From Vibrio casei (GTDB lineage: Bacteria; Pseudomonadota; Gammaproteobacteria; Enterobacterales; Vibrionaceae), in contig NZ_AP018680.1 of the NCBI RefSeq assembly GCF_002218025.2, positions 1,240,001-1,304,000 on the forward strand: a stretch of DNA of 64,000 nucleotides. Reading direction: 5' to 3'. The notes below the pieces were generated by a model. It saw nothing but the letters and a program-made list of their open reading frames with translations. It did not search any database and was not told the DNA's origin. The number at the start of each line of letters is the position of its first letter. The first letter of the stretch is position 1. Below, piece by piece: positions 47,693 through 57,554 of this stretch. The position numbers were made by a program, and so were the translations under genes.

Positions 47693-48337
47693 GTGATAAA
47701 TGTTTTCCTTGTAGATGATCACGAACTGGTTCGCACAGGGATTCGACGTATTATTGAAGACGTCCGTGGAATGAAAGTAGTAGGGGAAGCTGACAGTGGT
47801 GAAAATTCTGTAAAATGGTGCCGTGGTAATCACGCGGATGTTATTTTAATGGATATGAATATGCCTGGAATTGGTGGCTTGGAAGCAACCAAAAAAATAT
47901 TAAGATTCAATCCAGACATCAAAATCATAGTATTAACTATTCATACTGAAAATCCTTTCCCAACTAAAGTGATGCAAGCAGGAGCTTCTGGTTATTTAAC
48001 TAAAGGTGCTGCGCCTGATGAAATGGTTAATGCTATCCGTATGGTCCACAGTGGTCAGCGATATATCTCACCAGAGATTGCACAACAAATGGCATTAAGC
48101 CAGTTTTCTGCAACATCAGATAACCCATTTAAGGAGTTATCTGAACGTGAATTACAAATTATGTTGATGATTACTAAGGGGCAAAAAGTAACGGATATTT
48201 CCGAACAGCTAAATTTAAGCCCTAAAACAGTGAACAGTTATCGTTACCGTTTATTCAGTAAATTGGATATAAATGGTGATGTTGAACTTACGCATCTTGC
48301 GATTCGCTACGGTATGATCAGTACAGAGACATTATAG
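47693..48337 (+). CDS. varA: VarA/UvrY response regulator of the Csr system
   Basis: The 214-residue response regulator (GacA/UvrY type) has a receiver domain with D8/D9, the phospho-acceptor Asp54 in LMDMNMPG and a LuxR-type HTH ([38 protein letters not shown], residues 148-185). Phosphorylated by the kinase VarS (BarA), it activates small RNAs that titrate CsrA. The start is a GTG with GGAGA upstream. Its stop overlaps the uvrC GTG start by 1 nt. Confidence 0.94.
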   Translation: MINVFLVDDHELVRTGIRRIIEDVRGMKVVGEADSGENSVKWCRGNHADVILMDMNMPGIGGLEATKKILRFNPDIKIIVLTIHTENPFPTKVMQAGASGYLTKGAAPDEMVNAIRMVHSGQRYISPEIAQQMALSQFSATSDNPFKELSERELQIMLMITKGQKVTDISEQLNLSPKTVNSYRYRLFSKLDINGDVELTHLAIRYGMISTETL

Positions 48338-50199
48338 TGTCTTCTCGTTCTATAACGACAGCCTTTGATTCTGCTGCATTTTTATCAACAGTGTCAGAAC
48401 AGCCCGGTGTTTATCGTATGTATAACGCCGAGGCTGATATTATTTATGTTGGTAAAGCTAAAAACCTGAATAAACGCCTTTCTAGCTATTTTCGTAAAAA
48501 TGTAGATAACGAAAAAACGAAAGCGCTCGTTAGTCATATTTCTAAAATTGATGTTACGGTTACTCATACAGAGACAGAAGCATTAATCCTTGAACATAAT
48601 TACATTAAGCAGTACCTCCCTAAATACAATGTTTTACTGCGTGATGATAAATCTTACCCTTACATACTTATCACTAAACATAAACATCCGCGTTTGGCCT
48701 ATCACCGTGGTGCTAAGAAACGTAAAGGAGAGTATTTTGGCCCATACCCAGAAGCAGGCGCGGTACGAGAAACACTTCATTTATTACAGAAAATCATTCC
48801 AGTAAGACAATGTGAAGACAGTGTATACTCTAACCGAACTCGACCTTGTCTTATGTATCAAATCGAACGTTGCTCAGGGCCTTGTGTAAAAGGATTAGTG
48901 AGTGATGAAGAATATGAAGAAAACATAAATTATGTGCGGCTCTTTCTGCAAGGTAAAGATGTTCAAGTACTTAATGCATTAATTGTTAAAATGGAAACGG
49001 CCAGTAAAGCGCTTCAGTTTGAAAAGGCGGCAAAGTATCGTGACCAAATACAAGCTATTCGCCGCGTTCAAGAGCAACAATCGGTATCCGATGACAGTGC
49101 AGAAGATATGGATGTTATTGGTTTTGCAAAAGAAAATGGATTGGCGTGCATTCACTTATTGATGATACGTCAAGGGAAGGTGTTAGGCAGTCGTAGTCAT
49201 TTTCCTAAAATACCCAATAATACCGATGATCATGAAGTATTCTCGAGCTTCTTAAACCAGTATTATTTAAGCCATAATGAAGCATCCAGTATACCGTCTC
49301 GAATTACTTATAATGCTGATTTATTTGAAGACGAAACCCCCTTGCAAGAAGCTTTAGTCCAAATGGCGGGTAGAAAAGTGATTTTTCATGTTAGTCCAAG
49401 AGGTATGCGTGGACGATATTTAAAACTTGCGAATACCAATGCTCGTAGTGCTCTTACGGCGAAAATTAGTCATAAAATGACAGTAAACCAAAGAGTTAAA
49501 GAGTTGGAGCTTGAACTTGGTATGCCTCGTATTGAACGAATGGAATGCTTTGATATTAGTCATACGATGGGAGAAAGTACTATAGCATCTTGCGTTGTTT
49601 TTAACCGTGAAGGACCAATAAAACAAGAATATCGCCGCTACAATATTGAGGGGATTACTGGAGGTGATGATTATGCGGCCATGGGGCAAGTACTTGATAG
49701 ACGTTATTCTAAACAACAATATACTGATGAGCAGTGTGCTGAAAAAATCCCTGATGTCATATTTATTGACGGAGGTAAAGGACAGCTCAACAGGGCTTAT
49801 GAGATAATTCAAAAATATTGGCAAGCGTGGCCCAAGCAACCCGAGTTAATTGGTATCGCGAAAGGCGTCATACGTAAGCCAGGTTTGGAAACACTGATTA
49901 AAGTGACGGGTGAGGAATTTAATCTTCCTAGTGATGCTCCTGCATTACATTTGATTCAACATATACGTGATGAGAGTCATAACCACGCCATTGCGGGACA
50001 TCGAGCAAAACGGGGTAAAACACGTCGTACGAGCTCTTTGGAAGGGATTGAAGGTGTTGGGCCAAAGCGTCGTCAAGCATTATTGAAATATATGGGCGGG
50101 ATTCAAGAACTGAAACGAGCAACTGTAGAAGAAATAGCCAAAGTACCTAGTATCAGTAAATCTTTGGCAGAAATCATTCATGAAGCATTGAAACCCTAG
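48337..50199 (+). CDS. uvrC: UvrABC excinuclease subunit C
   Basis: The 620-residue nuclease makes the 3' and 5' incisions in nucleotide-excision repair. The GIY-YIG domain ([22 protein letters not shown]) is N-terminal, followed by the Cys-rich segment [13 protein letters not shown], a UVR motif ([14 protein letters not shown]) and the RNase-H-like endonuclease ([23 protein letters not shown]). The C-terminal double HhH is at [20 protein letters not shown]. The start is a GTG overlapping the varA stop by 1 nt, a translational coupling conserved in gammaproteobacteria. Confidence 0.96.
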   Translation: MSSRSITTAFDSAAFLSTVSEQPGVYRMYNAEADIIYVGKAKNLNKRLSSYFRKNVDNEKTKALVSHISKIDVTVTHTETEALILEHNYIKQYLPKYNVLLRDDKSYPYILITKHKHPRLAYHRGAKKRKGEYFGPYPEAGAVRETLHLLQKIIPVRQCEDSVYSNRTRPCLMYQIERCSGPCVKGLVSDEEYEENINYVRLFLQGKDVQVLNALIVKMETASKALQFEKAAKYRDQIQAIRRVQEQQSVSDDSAEDMDVIGFAKENGLACIHLLMIRQGKVLGSRSHFPKIPNNTDDHEVFSSFLNQYYLSHNEASSIPSRITYNADLFEDETPLQEALVQMAGRKVIFHVSPRGMRGRYLKLANTNARSALTAKISHKMTVNQRVKELELELGMPRIERMECFDISHTMGESTIASCVVFNREGPIKQEYRRYNIEGITGGDDYAAMGQVLDRRYSKQQYTDEQCAEKIPDVIFIDGGKGQLNRAYEIIQKYWQAWPKQPELIGIAKGVIRKPGLETLIKVTGEEFNLPSDAPALHLIQHIRDESHNHAIAGHRAKRGKTRRTSSLEGIEGVGPKRRQALLKYMGGIQELKRATVEEIAKVPSISKSLAEIIHEALKP

Positions 50200-50244
50200 C
50201 CGTTTTAACGCAACATTAAGCCGCACTCTCCAAGAGACGTAATT

Positions 50245-50802
50245 ATGCGATTTACAATACCTAATATGTTAACTTTACTTCGACTCGCGCTAATCCCCGT
50301 TTTCGTTGTTATTTTCTATTTGCCTTATGCTTGGGCTCCTTTTGCTGCCGCAATGGTTTTTTGGGTAGCAGGTTTCACCGATTGGCTTGATGGTGTCCTC
50401 GCTCGTAAGCTTGGTCAGACAACTCGGTTTGGTGCTTTTTTGGATCCAGTTGCAGATAAAGTAATGGTGGCTGTCGCTTTAATTTTGATCACAGAGCATT
50501 ATCATTCACTTTGGATAACGATTCCGGCAGCAACTATGATTGCACGAGAGATTATTATTTCCGCATTACGTGAGTGGATGGCTGAAATTGGGAAACGTGC
50601 AAGTGTCGCTGTTTCTTGGATTGGAAAATGGAAAACACTTTCGCAAATGTTTGCACTATGGGTATTGATCTGGCGTTACGATGATTGGATGGTATGGATG
50701 GGATACGCCGCTTTATATATAGCGACAGCTCTGACTTACTGGTCAATGTATCAGTATTTAAAAGCGGCAAAGGGTGATTTGCTGGCTGGACAAGATGAAT
50801 AA
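50245..50802 (+). CDS. pgsA: Phosphatidylglycerophosphate synthase
   Basis: The 185-residue inner-membrane enzyme transfers phosphatidyl from CDP-diacylglycerol to glycerol 3-phosphate. The CDP-alcohol phosphotransferase motif DG-x2-AR-x8-G-x3-D-x3-D is complete (residues 48-70). The rest consists of four to five membrane spans. CAAGAGACG precedes the ATG. Only 45 nt separate it from uvrC, so it is likely in the varA-uvrC-pgsA operon. A terminator follows. Confidence 0.95.
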   Translation: MRFTIPNMLTLLRLALIPVFVVIFYLPYAWAPFAAAMVFWVAGFTDWLDGVLARKLGQTTRFGAFLDPVADKVMVAVALILITEHYHSLWITIPAATMIAREIIISALREWMAEIGKRASVAVSWIGKWKTLSQMFALWVLIWRYDDWMVWMGYAALYIATALTYWSMYQYLKAAKGDLLAGQDE

Positions 50803-50823
50803 TTATCTAGTTTGAGTGATGAG

Positions 50824-50852
50824 AGCCTTGCATTTTTGTAAGGCTTTTTTGT
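50824..50852 (+). terminator. Terminator of varA-uvrC-pgsA
   Basis: AGCCTTGC / GTAAGGCT forms a stem of about 8 bp followed by TTTTTTG, 22 nt after the pgsA stop. Confidence 0.85.
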
Positions 50853-50884
50853 TTTAATAAGGTTGAGTTTTTTGGGTTTATGAA

Positions 50885-51052
50885 TGACTAATACCAATCG
50901 TATTAATTACTTGATCAGTGTTGTAAATGTCTAGGGCTGAGTGATTTTTATATCAACAGTGTGTTTTTATCGTTTATCTTGTTTACATCGGCGTTTTAAA
51001 GAGTGATTTAGTTTGCCTAAATTCATTTTCTAATGGATTAGAACGCATCGTT
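50885..51052 (-). repeat. Dispersed Vibrionaceae-type repeat (MITE-like remnant)
   Basis: On the minus strand, the part near 50890-50950 translates as KNHSALDIYNTDQVINTIG, a peptide I recall as a recurring spurious ORF in Vibrio and Photobacterium genomes. The part near 50990-51050 reads NPLENEFRQTKSLFK, which I also associate with this repeat. The end AATAC-CAATC-GTATT (50891-50905) is palindromic. A further inverted repeat (ATTGGT / ACCAAT) lies at about 51075-51108 and may belong to the same element. There is no transposase. The call rests on memory of the repeat. Confidence 0.5.
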
Positions 51053-51254
51053 ATTGGGCGCTTTCCACCTTTCAATTGGTTATTTTTGTTAGAAAATTGA
51101 CCAATATAACGATTTTTGTCTATAAAGCATCCAAACAAATTAAAAATTAAAAAATAATGTTGACGTACCATGCTGAATCCGTAAAATGCCATCCCGTACT
51201 CAAGAGGAACTTAATGCAATATCTACGGCAGTATTAATTTTTTCTTCAAGGTAA

Positions 51255-51328
51255 GGCGCCTTGGCAGAGTGGCTATGCAGCGGATTGCAAATCCGTGGAC
51301 CTCGGTTCGACTCCGGGAGGCGCCTCCA
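51255..51328 (+). tRNA. tRNA-Cys (anticodon GCA)
   Basis: Acceptor stem GGCGCCT / GGGCGCC-type pairing with encoded CCA, a TTCGACTC T-loop and the anticodon loop TTGCAAA giving GCA. Length is 74 nt with CCA. Confidence 0.95.
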
Positions 51329-51349
51329 AATTATCTTGTAAATACACTT

Positions 51350-51425
51350 GCGACACTAGCTCAGCTGGTAGAGCGCAACCTTGCCAAGGTTGAGGTCACG
51401 AGTTCGAGCCTCGTGTGTCGCTCCA
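51350..51425 (+). tRNA. tRNA-Gly (anticodon GCC), copy 1
   Basis: Acceptor GCGACAC / GTGTCGC, anticodon stem AACCT/AGGTT with loop TTGCCAA (GCC at 51383-51385), T-loop GTTCGAGC and encoded CCA. Length is 76 nt. Confidence 0.96.
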
Positions 51426-51518
51426 AAATTTGTAATATTGAATTTTCGAAAAAGAATAATTCAGTATTAGATGGTGTTCTAACTTTTCGGTTAGGTGCAT
51501 CGCAATAAAGAATTGCGT

Positions 51519-51605
51519 GCCCTGGTGGTGGAATTGGTAGACACAAGGGATTTAAAATCCCTCGGCGTTCGCGCTGTGCCGGTTCAAGTCCGGCCCGGGG
51601 CACCA
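51519..51605 (+). tRNA. tRNA-Leu (anticodon TAA)
   Basis: Length is 87 nt with a long variable arm (CGGCGTTCGCGCTG), acceptor GCCCTGG / CCGGGGC, anticodon loop TTTAAAA (TAA at 51553-51555), discriminator A and encoded CCA. Confidence 0.95.
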
Positions 51606-51635
51606 TCTATTAAAGTCTGTATTTAGTGCAGCAAC

Positions 51636-51711
51636 GCGACACTAGCTCAGCTGGTAGAGCGCAACCTTGCCAAGGTTGAGGTCACGAGTTCGAGCCTCGT
51701 GTGTCGCTCCA
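51636..51711 (+). tRNA. tRNA-Gly (anticodon GCC), copy 2
   Basis: The sequence is identical to copy 1 over all 76 nt including CCA. The 30-nt spacer before it differs from that of copy 1, so the duplication covers the tRNA itself. Confidence 0.96.
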
Positions 51712-51716
51712 AATTG

Positions 51717-51746
51717 AAAGCCCTAACAGAAATGTTAGGGCTTTTT
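51717..51746 (+). terminator. Terminator of the tRNA cluster
   Basis: AAGCCCTAAC / GTTAGGGCTT forms a 10-bp stem with a 6-nt loop and is followed by TTT, directly after the last tRNA. Confidence 0.9.
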
Positions 51747-51998
51747 ACTTTTTATGGTTTGAAGAAGTCAGTCTCAACTTATTACCTTTATGAAAAGTGA
51801 CGTAAGGTCTAAATGTATAAAGGTAATAGCGTTGTATACTTTGTGCTATTTAGGAAACCTAAATTTTAATTTATTGATTTAACACAAATAGTTGCAATTT
51901 ACTCGTTCATTTAGCTTACAAGTGTTTCGTTATTCTTTACGTTTAGGGTAATATCCGCTCAAAACGTAACATCTGTACGCTCAAATGGATAAAACATA

Positions 51999-53813
51999 AT
52001 GTCTTCCCTTGATTCTTTCCATATCATTAGATTATTACAACAGCAAAGCGAGAAGAAGCCAGAAATGGTTGCTTTAGAAGGCTTTGACATGCAATCACCA
52101 TGGAATACGGTTTCATGGAAGCAACTCGAAGAAAAAACCAATAAATTATCAAGGTTTCTTATTCAAATCGGCCTTGAGGTGCAAGGTAAGTGCGCAATTT
52201 TATCTCAAAACTGCCCGCAGTGGACTTGTGCTGATCTTGCTGCGTTAAAAGCACGTTTAATTGTTGTTCCCCTTTACCCAACTACGACTTTAGAACAGGC
52301 AAAATTTATTCTTGAAAATTCCAGTGTGAAGATTTTATTTGTGGATGATGCACAGCAATATAAAATGGCATGTGATTTACAAAATCTTGTACCTGAGATT
52401 AAAACTATTGTTGTCTTTGATAGAGCTGTTGAGTTAAAAGTGGAAGAACAGCATTTTCACTTAGATACGCTTCTAGGTGATGGCTTAGCTATTGATACAT
52501 CGGTGATGGCGGAATTTGAACAACGTTTATTGAATACAAATTTAGATGATTTAGTGACGCTTATTTATACCTCTGGTACGACAGGAGATCCTAAAGGTGT
52601 CATGCTAGATTATCGTAATTTCGCTTCAACGATTTCCCAGCATGATAAAATCTTAGATTTTACTGACCAAGATATATCCTTAGCATTTTTACCTTTGAGT
52701 CATGTGTTTGAACGTAGTTGGACATTTTATGTGTTAAGTCGCGGCGGAAAGAATGTGTATTTACAAGATACTAATCGAATTAAGCAAGCGATCAGTGCAT
52801 GCAAGCCAAGTACGTTGTGTGTTGTCCCTCGGTTTTTAGAAAAGGTTTACAGTGCTATTCAAGAGCAAGCATCAAAAGGAAGTAAGCTCAAACAAACTAT
52901 TTTCTCTTGGGCAATCAATGTGGGTACTCAGAAATTTGAAGTATCTCAAGACCGAAGAAAAAACTCTTTATGGTTGGTATTGCAATATCGAGTAGCGGAT
53001 AAACTTGTTTTTAGAAAATTGCAGAATGCACTAGGTGGCCAATTAAAATTTATGCCATGTGGCGGAGCAGCATTAGAAGCCAATGTGGCTAGTTTTTTTC
53101 ATGCAATAGATATACCCGTGTTATGTGGATATGGCATGACAGAAACTACCGCTACGGTAACGTGTAATACCATAACTAACCGGGTGACTGGATCGAATGG
53201 TCAGCCTCTGTCTGGTATGGAGGTAAAACTGGGACTTGATAATGAAATTCTTATCCGTGGGGATACCGTTATGCGAGGTTATTACAATCGACCAGCAGAC
53301 ACTGCCGCAAGTTTTAGTAAAGGGTGGCTAAAAACAGGCGATGCGGGCGAGTTTGACGATAATGGCAATTTATATATTACCGATCGTATTAAAGAATTGA
53401 TGAAAACTTCGAACGGTAAATATATTGCTCCACAACGTGTGGAAGGCAAAGTAGCTTGTTGCCCCTTTATCGAGCAAGTTGCTATTGTCGCCGATGCGAG
53501 AAACTATGTAACAGCATTGATTGTACCGGCTTTTGAAGCACTAGATTCTTGGGCAAAAGAAAAAGGTATTCGATATGAATCACCCCTAGAATTACTTCGT
53601 CATAGTCATGTTGTTGAGCATTTTGAGCAGCGATTAAAAGATTTACAACAAGAATTAGCTGGATTTGAAAAAATTAAAAAATTTACGTTGTTGCCTACCG
53701 CATTTTCAATAGAAGAAGGGCTAATTACACCAACGCTTAAATTACGTCGGAAAAAAATCTACGAAACTTATGCAAAAGAAATACAAGCGATGTACACAAA
53801 AAAAATGGCTTGA
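51999..53813 (+). CDS. AMP-forming acyl-CoA synthetase (FAA1-type long-chain fatty acid ligase)
   Basis: The 604-residue ANL-superfamily enzyme activates fatty acids as acyl-AMP and then acyl-CoA. The P-loop is IYTSGTTGDPKG (about residues 189-200), followed by LPLSHVFER, the GYGMTETTATVT adenine-binding motif (about 379-390), WLKTGDAGEFDDNGNLYITDRIKELMK and the C-terminal Lys region TPTLKLRRKKI. It resembles the FAA1 (COG1022) group rather than FadD. The gene is single and followed by a long inverted repeat. Confidence 0.9.
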   Translation: MSSLDSFHIIRLLQQQSEKKPEMVALEGFDMQSPWNTVSWKQLEEKTNKLSRFLIQIGLEVQGKCAILSQNCPQWTCADLAALKARLIVVPLYPTTTLEQAKFILENSSVKILFVDDAQQYKMACDLQNLVPEIKTIVVFDRAVELKVEEQHFHLDTLLGDGLAIDTSVMAEFEQRLLNTNLDDLVTLIYTSGTTGDPKGVMLDYRNFASTISQHDKILDFTDQDISLAFLPLSHVFERSWTFYVLSRGGKNVYLQDTNRIKQAISACKPSTLCVVPRFLEKVYSAIQEQASKGSKLKQTIFSWAINVGTQKFEVSQDRRKNSLWLVLQYRVADKLVFRKLQNALGGQLKFMPCGGAALEANVASFFHAIDIPVLCGYGMTETTATVTCNTITNRVTGSNGQPLSGMEVKLGLDNEILIRGDTVMRGYYNRPADTAASFSKGWLKTGDAGEFDDNGNLYITDRIKELMKTSNGKYIAPQRVEGKVACCPFIEQVAIVADARNYVTALIVPAFEALDSWAKEKGIRYESPLELLRHSHVVEHFEQRLKDLQQELAGFEKIKKFTLLPTAFSIEEGLITPTLKLRRKKIYETYAKEIQAMYTKKMA

Positions 53814-53883
53814 TTCGGTAGAAATATTAGACGCTATTTATCAAAATAAGTCTAATATAAACAGTTGATTACAAATATATCGT

Positions 53884-53920
53884 AAAGGGGTAAATAATTA
53901 ATTTTATTTACCCCTTTAAA
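53884..53920 (+). terminator. Terminator of the acyl-CoA synthetase gene
   Basis: A perfect 12-bp inverted repeat (53884-53895 and 53906-53917) with a 10-nt loop ends in an AAA- and TTT-rich tract. Confidence 0.75.
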
Positions 53921-53929
53921 ATTTATTGC

Positions 53930-54464
53930 GTTTTAAATAATTTTCGTGGTATTTTCCGCTCCAATCTCAAGGCTCAAAGTTTTACCTTAGGGGGATACGC
54001 GTAAGGACATTCAGGCTGATTGTGCCATTACGTATGAGTAGGTACTGCTAACATCGCGTTATCAGTAGACGGGAACCGATGCGACACAATTTACGCATTG
54101 TTATAGGAAGCCCAACATTGAATACATTAACCCAGATTTTAAAAATCAGCTTTACACATCTTAACCGCTCAATCGTGACTTTTTTACGTGCGATGGAGTG
54201 GACCAATATTACGAGCCTTACTTGTTATAGTGGTGCTCCGTTAAATCGTCGTACTTCAAATATAACCGAACCTTGAATTCCAACCTTTAACTTACTGAAT
54301 TGCTCTTGCATTTCATGCCTTTAATTATGCTTAAGTTTATAGCTTAAGTAACAAAGGCTGTGTTTAGTTTCTCCAATTTATATCTTGTGAAAGAGTTTAT
54401 CGGAGTAGGTTGGCTGGCGTTCAGCCCATATTTGTTGTCTATACCGTTTTGAAGGGTTTCCTTA
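53930..54464 (+). other. Long 5' region of the dat-ddc gene
   Basis: This roughly 535-nt stretch precedes the aminotransferase/decarboxylase gene. Besides the switch-like part, it holds ACAAT/ATTGT (54085-54109), a hairpin with GCCTTT/AAAGGC outer and CTTAAG inner stems (54318-54359) and GGCTG/CAGCC just before the ribosome site (about 54412-54426). An open frame at 54079-54276 (65 residues) has no clear ribosome site and is not called as a gene. The GAAGGG before the ATG at 54465 is the likely Shine-Dalgarno. Confidence 0.45.
53983..54081 (+). promoter_or_regulatory. Candidate structured leader RNA of the norspermidine operon
   Basis: Hairpin 1 pairs TACCT (53983-53987) with AGGTA (54040-54044) and ATACG (53995-53999) with CGTAT (54031-54035). 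Hairpin 2 pairs CATCG-GTT with AAC-CGATG (54052-54060 and 54074-54081). A third hairpin, TACTG-TAA with TTA-CAGTA (54043-54051 and 54059-54067), excludes both. This is the layout of a switch, and the leader is about 400 nt before the start codon. I did not match it to a known riboswitch class. Confidence 0.5.
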
Positions 54465-57395
54465 ATGACCACTGCTTTTGATTTTGAGCTTAACAATGCT
54501 CACACACCATTCACCACCAATATCCCTTATGTTGATGGTGTGTACGGGCTTGAACTTGACCAAGTTTTACTTGATCAAGAACAGCATGAATCTGCGGTTC
54601 GTTCTTATCCACGTCGCTTACCGATTGCAATTAAACGTGCTTATGGCGCTTTAGTTGAAGATACCCGTGGCCAGTTATTTTTAGATTGTTTAGCGGGCGC
54701 CGGGACTTTGGTTCTTGGCTATAACCATCCTGAAATTAATCAAGCCTTGAAAGAGCAGCTTGATTCGGGTTTGCCGTATCAAACATTGGATATTACTACG
54801 CCAGCAAAAGACCGCTTCATAAAGCAAGTTAAAGCTTTTTTACCTCAGGATTTCGCTAAAAATTCAGTGATTCAATTCTGCGGTCCTTCTGGCGCAGATG
54901 CAGTAGAAGCGGCAATAAAACTGGCAAAGCAAACTACAGGTCGCAATACCATGGTGGCATTTCGTGGTGCTTATCATGGCATGACTAACGGCACGATGGG
55001 CATGATGGGGAACCTTGGCACGAAAGCGCGTCGTACTGGTTTAATGTCCGATGTTCATTTTATGCCTTTTCCATATAGCCTACGCTGCCCATTTGGTATT
55101 GGTGGAGATGCAGGCGCGAAGCAAAGTATTCGTTACATTGAACGTATGCTAAATGATGATGAAAGTGGCATTCAAAAGCCAGCGGCTATCATTGTTGAAC
55201 CGGTTCAAGGCGAGGGTGGTGTTATTCCTGCACCAGCTTTCTGGCTACGTGAGTTGCGCCGTATTACTCAAGAGCATGGCATTTTACTGATTTTTGATGA
55301 AATTCAATGCGGTGTCGGTAAAACTGGACATAATTTTGCTTTTGAAGAATCGGGTATTTCACCTGATATTCTGTGTTTGTCCAAGGCGATTGGCGGGGGA
55401 TTACCCATGTCGATTCTTGTGTTTAATAAAGACATTGATACTTGGAAGCCTGGTGAGCATACCGGTACTTTCCGTGGGAACCAATTGGCGATGGTATCTG
55501 GTGCGAAGGCGCTTGAAATCATCCAACGTGATAATTTAGTCGAACACGCTAAAGCCGCAGGTCAATACCTACGTGAAGGGTTAGAAAAAATCCAACGTGA
55601 AGTTGGCTGTATCGCGGAAGTTCGTGGTAAAGGATTAATGTTAGGGGCTGAAGTGGTTACCCCAAACGGTGAGCTAAACAAATTTGGCGAACGTATTCCT
55701 GCTTCTGAATTAACGTTAAAAATTCAACGTGCATCACTCGAACGTGGTTTGATGATTGAAAAGGGTGGGCGTGATGGTTCGGTATTACGTTTCTTGCCAC
55801 CGATCATCATTAGTTTTGAACAAATTGATTTTGCATTAAAAACATTGAAAGCGGCGATTATTGCGGCCGGTGGTGGTATTGATCCTGAAAGTCCTCAACA
55901 GTTAGACGAAAAATGTGAGCATCAAGATTGGCAACAGTACTTTATTCAAACAGGTGCTAAAGGTGCGGATAGCTTTGAGCAAGCTATGAATCAAACCACT
56001 CAAGCTATGAAAGCGGTATTTGAAGCCGTGGATAAGCCTTATTCAGGTATAGATCCACAATTGCTCAAAGCGCAAATTGAAGCAGTGAATTTAGATTCAA
56101 GCAACAGTGATTTACAGCAGGTGATCAACAGCACCACCAACTTGGTGGCGAAGAACTCTATTTTTGTTCAGCACCCAAATTGCATTGCGCATTTGCACAC
56201 GCCGCCATTAGTCCCTGCGATTGCGGCAGAAGCGATGATTGCTTCTTTGAATCAATCAATGGATTCATGGGATCAAGCCTCTGCGGCGACTTATGTTGAG
56301 CAGAGAGTATCGGATTGGTTATGTGCGAAATATGAATTAGGCGATAAAGCCGATGGCGTGTTCACCAGTGTTGGAACGCAAAGTAACCAAATGGGGTTGT
56401 TACTTGCTCGTGACTGGATTGCCGATAAATTAAGCCAACATTCAATTCAAAAGTTAGGCTTGCCTGAGTACGCCGACAAATTGCGCATTGTATGTTCTAA
56501 AAAATCACACTTTACCGTCCAAAAAACCGCGTCTTTAATGGGGCTAGGTGAAGCTGCTGTTGTCTGTGTTGATACTCATAATGATGGCACGATTAACACA
56601 GATGCGATGGCGGAAGTCTTAAACCAATTAAAAGCAGAAGGTTTAATTCCATTTGCAATGGTAGGTACTGCCGGTACGACCGATCATGGTGCGATTGATG
56701 ATTTAAATACTTTAGCTGATTTAGCATTGGCTCATGATATTTGGTTCCACGTTGATGGTGCTTACGGTGGCGCGTTAATTCTAAGTAGTCATAAAAACCG
56801 CTTAGCGGGTATTGAGCGTGCTCAATCAATCAGTGTTGATTTCCATAAGCTGTTTTATCAACCAATTAGCTGTGGCGCAGTATTGCTAAAAGACAAAGCG
56901 AACTTTAAATACTTATTGCATCACGCGGATTACCTAAACCGTGAAACCGATGAACTGCCAAACTTAGTCGACAAATCAATGGCAACCACACGTCGTTTTG
57001 ATGCACTCAAAGTATTTATGACCATGCAAAGTGTGGGTACACAAGCGCTTGGTGACATGTACGATCATTTAATTGAACAGACTCAACAGGTCGCTCAATT
57101 AGTGGCAAACAATGCCGCATTTGAACTACTGGCGCCACCAGCATTATCTACCGTATTGATGCGTTACAGTAATGCAAATTTGACTGTAGAAGCGCAAGAT
57201 GCTCTTAACCGTAAGATCCGCATTGAAGCGTTAATTCGTGGTATTGCCGTATTAGGTGAAACTACGGTGGATGGTAAAGCAGCATTGAAGTTTACGATTT
57301 TGAATCCATGTCTCAAATTGTCTGATTTTGAAAAACTGCTCAATGAGATAAATGAATTAGCGCAAGTGTTAACCAGCGAAGGTTCATTACGTTAG
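54465..57395 (+). CDS. Fused L-2,4-diaminobutyrate aminotransferase / decarboxylase
   Basis: This 976-residue protein makes 1,3-diaminopropane from aspartate semialdehyde via 2,4-diaminobutyrate. The N-terminal half (1 to about 460) is a class III aminotransferase with the PLP-phosphate site GPSGADAVEAAIK, DEIQCGVG and the PLP Lys near 307 (LSKAIGGGLP). The C-terminal half (about 500-976) is a group II PLP decarboxylase with HVDGAYGGAL and Lys near 795 (VDFHKLF). The two enzymes are separate proteins in many bacteria; the fusion is known from Vibrio. It heads the norspermidine genes. Confidence 0.94.
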   Translation: MTTAFDFELNNAHTPFTTNIPYVDGVYGLELDQVLLDQEQHESAVRSYPRRLPIAIKRAYGALVEDTRGQLFLDCLAGAGTLVLGYNHPEINQALKEQLDSGLPYQTLDITTPAKDRFIKQVKAFLPQDFAKNSVIQFCGPSGADAVEAAIKLAKQTTGRNTMVAFRGAYHGMTNGTMGMMGNLGTKARRTGLMSDVHFMPFPYSLRCPFGIGGDAGAKQSIRYIERMLNDDESGIQKPAAIIVEPVQGEGGVIPAPAFWLRELRRITQEHGILLIFDEIQCGVGKTGHNFAFEESGISPDILCLSKAIGGGLPMSILVFNKDIDTWKPGEHTGTFRGNQLAMVSGAKALEIIQRDNLVEHAKAAGQYLREGLEKIQREVGCIAEVRGKGLMLGAEVVTPNGELNKFGERIPASELTLKIQRASLERGLMIEKGGRDGSVLRFLPPIIISFEQIDFALKTLKAAIIAAGGGIDPESPQQLDEKCEHQDWQQYFIQTGAKGADSFEQAMNQTTQAMKAVFEAVDKPYSGIDPQLLKAQIEAVNLDSSNSDLQQVINSTTNLVAKNSIFVQHPNCIAHLHTPPLVPAIAAEAMIASLNQSMDSWDQASAATYVEQRVSDWLCAKYELGDKADGVFTSVGTQSNQMGLLLARDWIADKLSQHSIQKLGLPEYADKLRIVCSKKSHFTVQKTASLMGLGEAAVVCVDTHNDGTINTDAMAEVLNQLKAEGLIPFAMVGTAGTTDHGAIDDLNTLADLALAHDIWFHVDGAYGGALILSSHKNRLAGIERAQSISVDFHKLFYQPISCGAVLLKDKANFKYLLHHADYLNRETDELPNLVDKSMATTRRFDALKVFMTMQSVGTQALGDMYDHLIEQTQQVAQLVANNAAFELLAPPALSTVLMRYSNANLTVEAQDALNRKIRIEALIRGIAVLGETTVDGKAALKFTILNPCLKLSDFEKLLNEINELAQVLTSEGSLR

Positions 57396-57399
57396 TTAT

Positions 57400-57440
57400 T
57401 ATTACGCCTTACTATTGAATGATGGTAGGGCGTAAATTTT
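57400..57440 (+). terminator. Probable terminator or attenuator after the fused dat-ddc gene
   Basis: TTACGCC / GGCGTAA, with inner TAC/GTA pairing, is followed by AATTTTTATTT. It lies between two genes of one pathway, so it may only reduce read-through. Confidence 0.6.
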
Positions 57441-57554
57441 TATTTAAATATTAACTTTGGATTATTCAGGATTGATATCCAATAAAATACATATTTTCAC
57501 TATTTAGGTTTGCAATAGTGAAGTCTAAACATTAAGAAGGAAGGTGCATAAAAA

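Noticed and set aside
47516..47833. A 105-codon minus-strand open frame before and inside varA
   Set aside because: It covers the start of varA and has no ribosome site or family similarity.
50983..51192. A 69-codon minus-strand open frame upstream of tRNA-Cys
   Set aside because: It is a translation of the dispersed repeat and its flank, not a gene.
51361..51606. An 81-codon minus-strand open frame over the tRNA genes
   Set aside because: It is the well-known spurious translation across tRNA-Gly and tRNA-Leu genes.
54079..54276. A 65-codon open frame in the leader of the dat-ddc gene
   Set aside because: No clear ribosome-binding site was found and the composition is not convincing. It overlaps the candidate structured RNA. 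A leader peptide is possible but unsupported.
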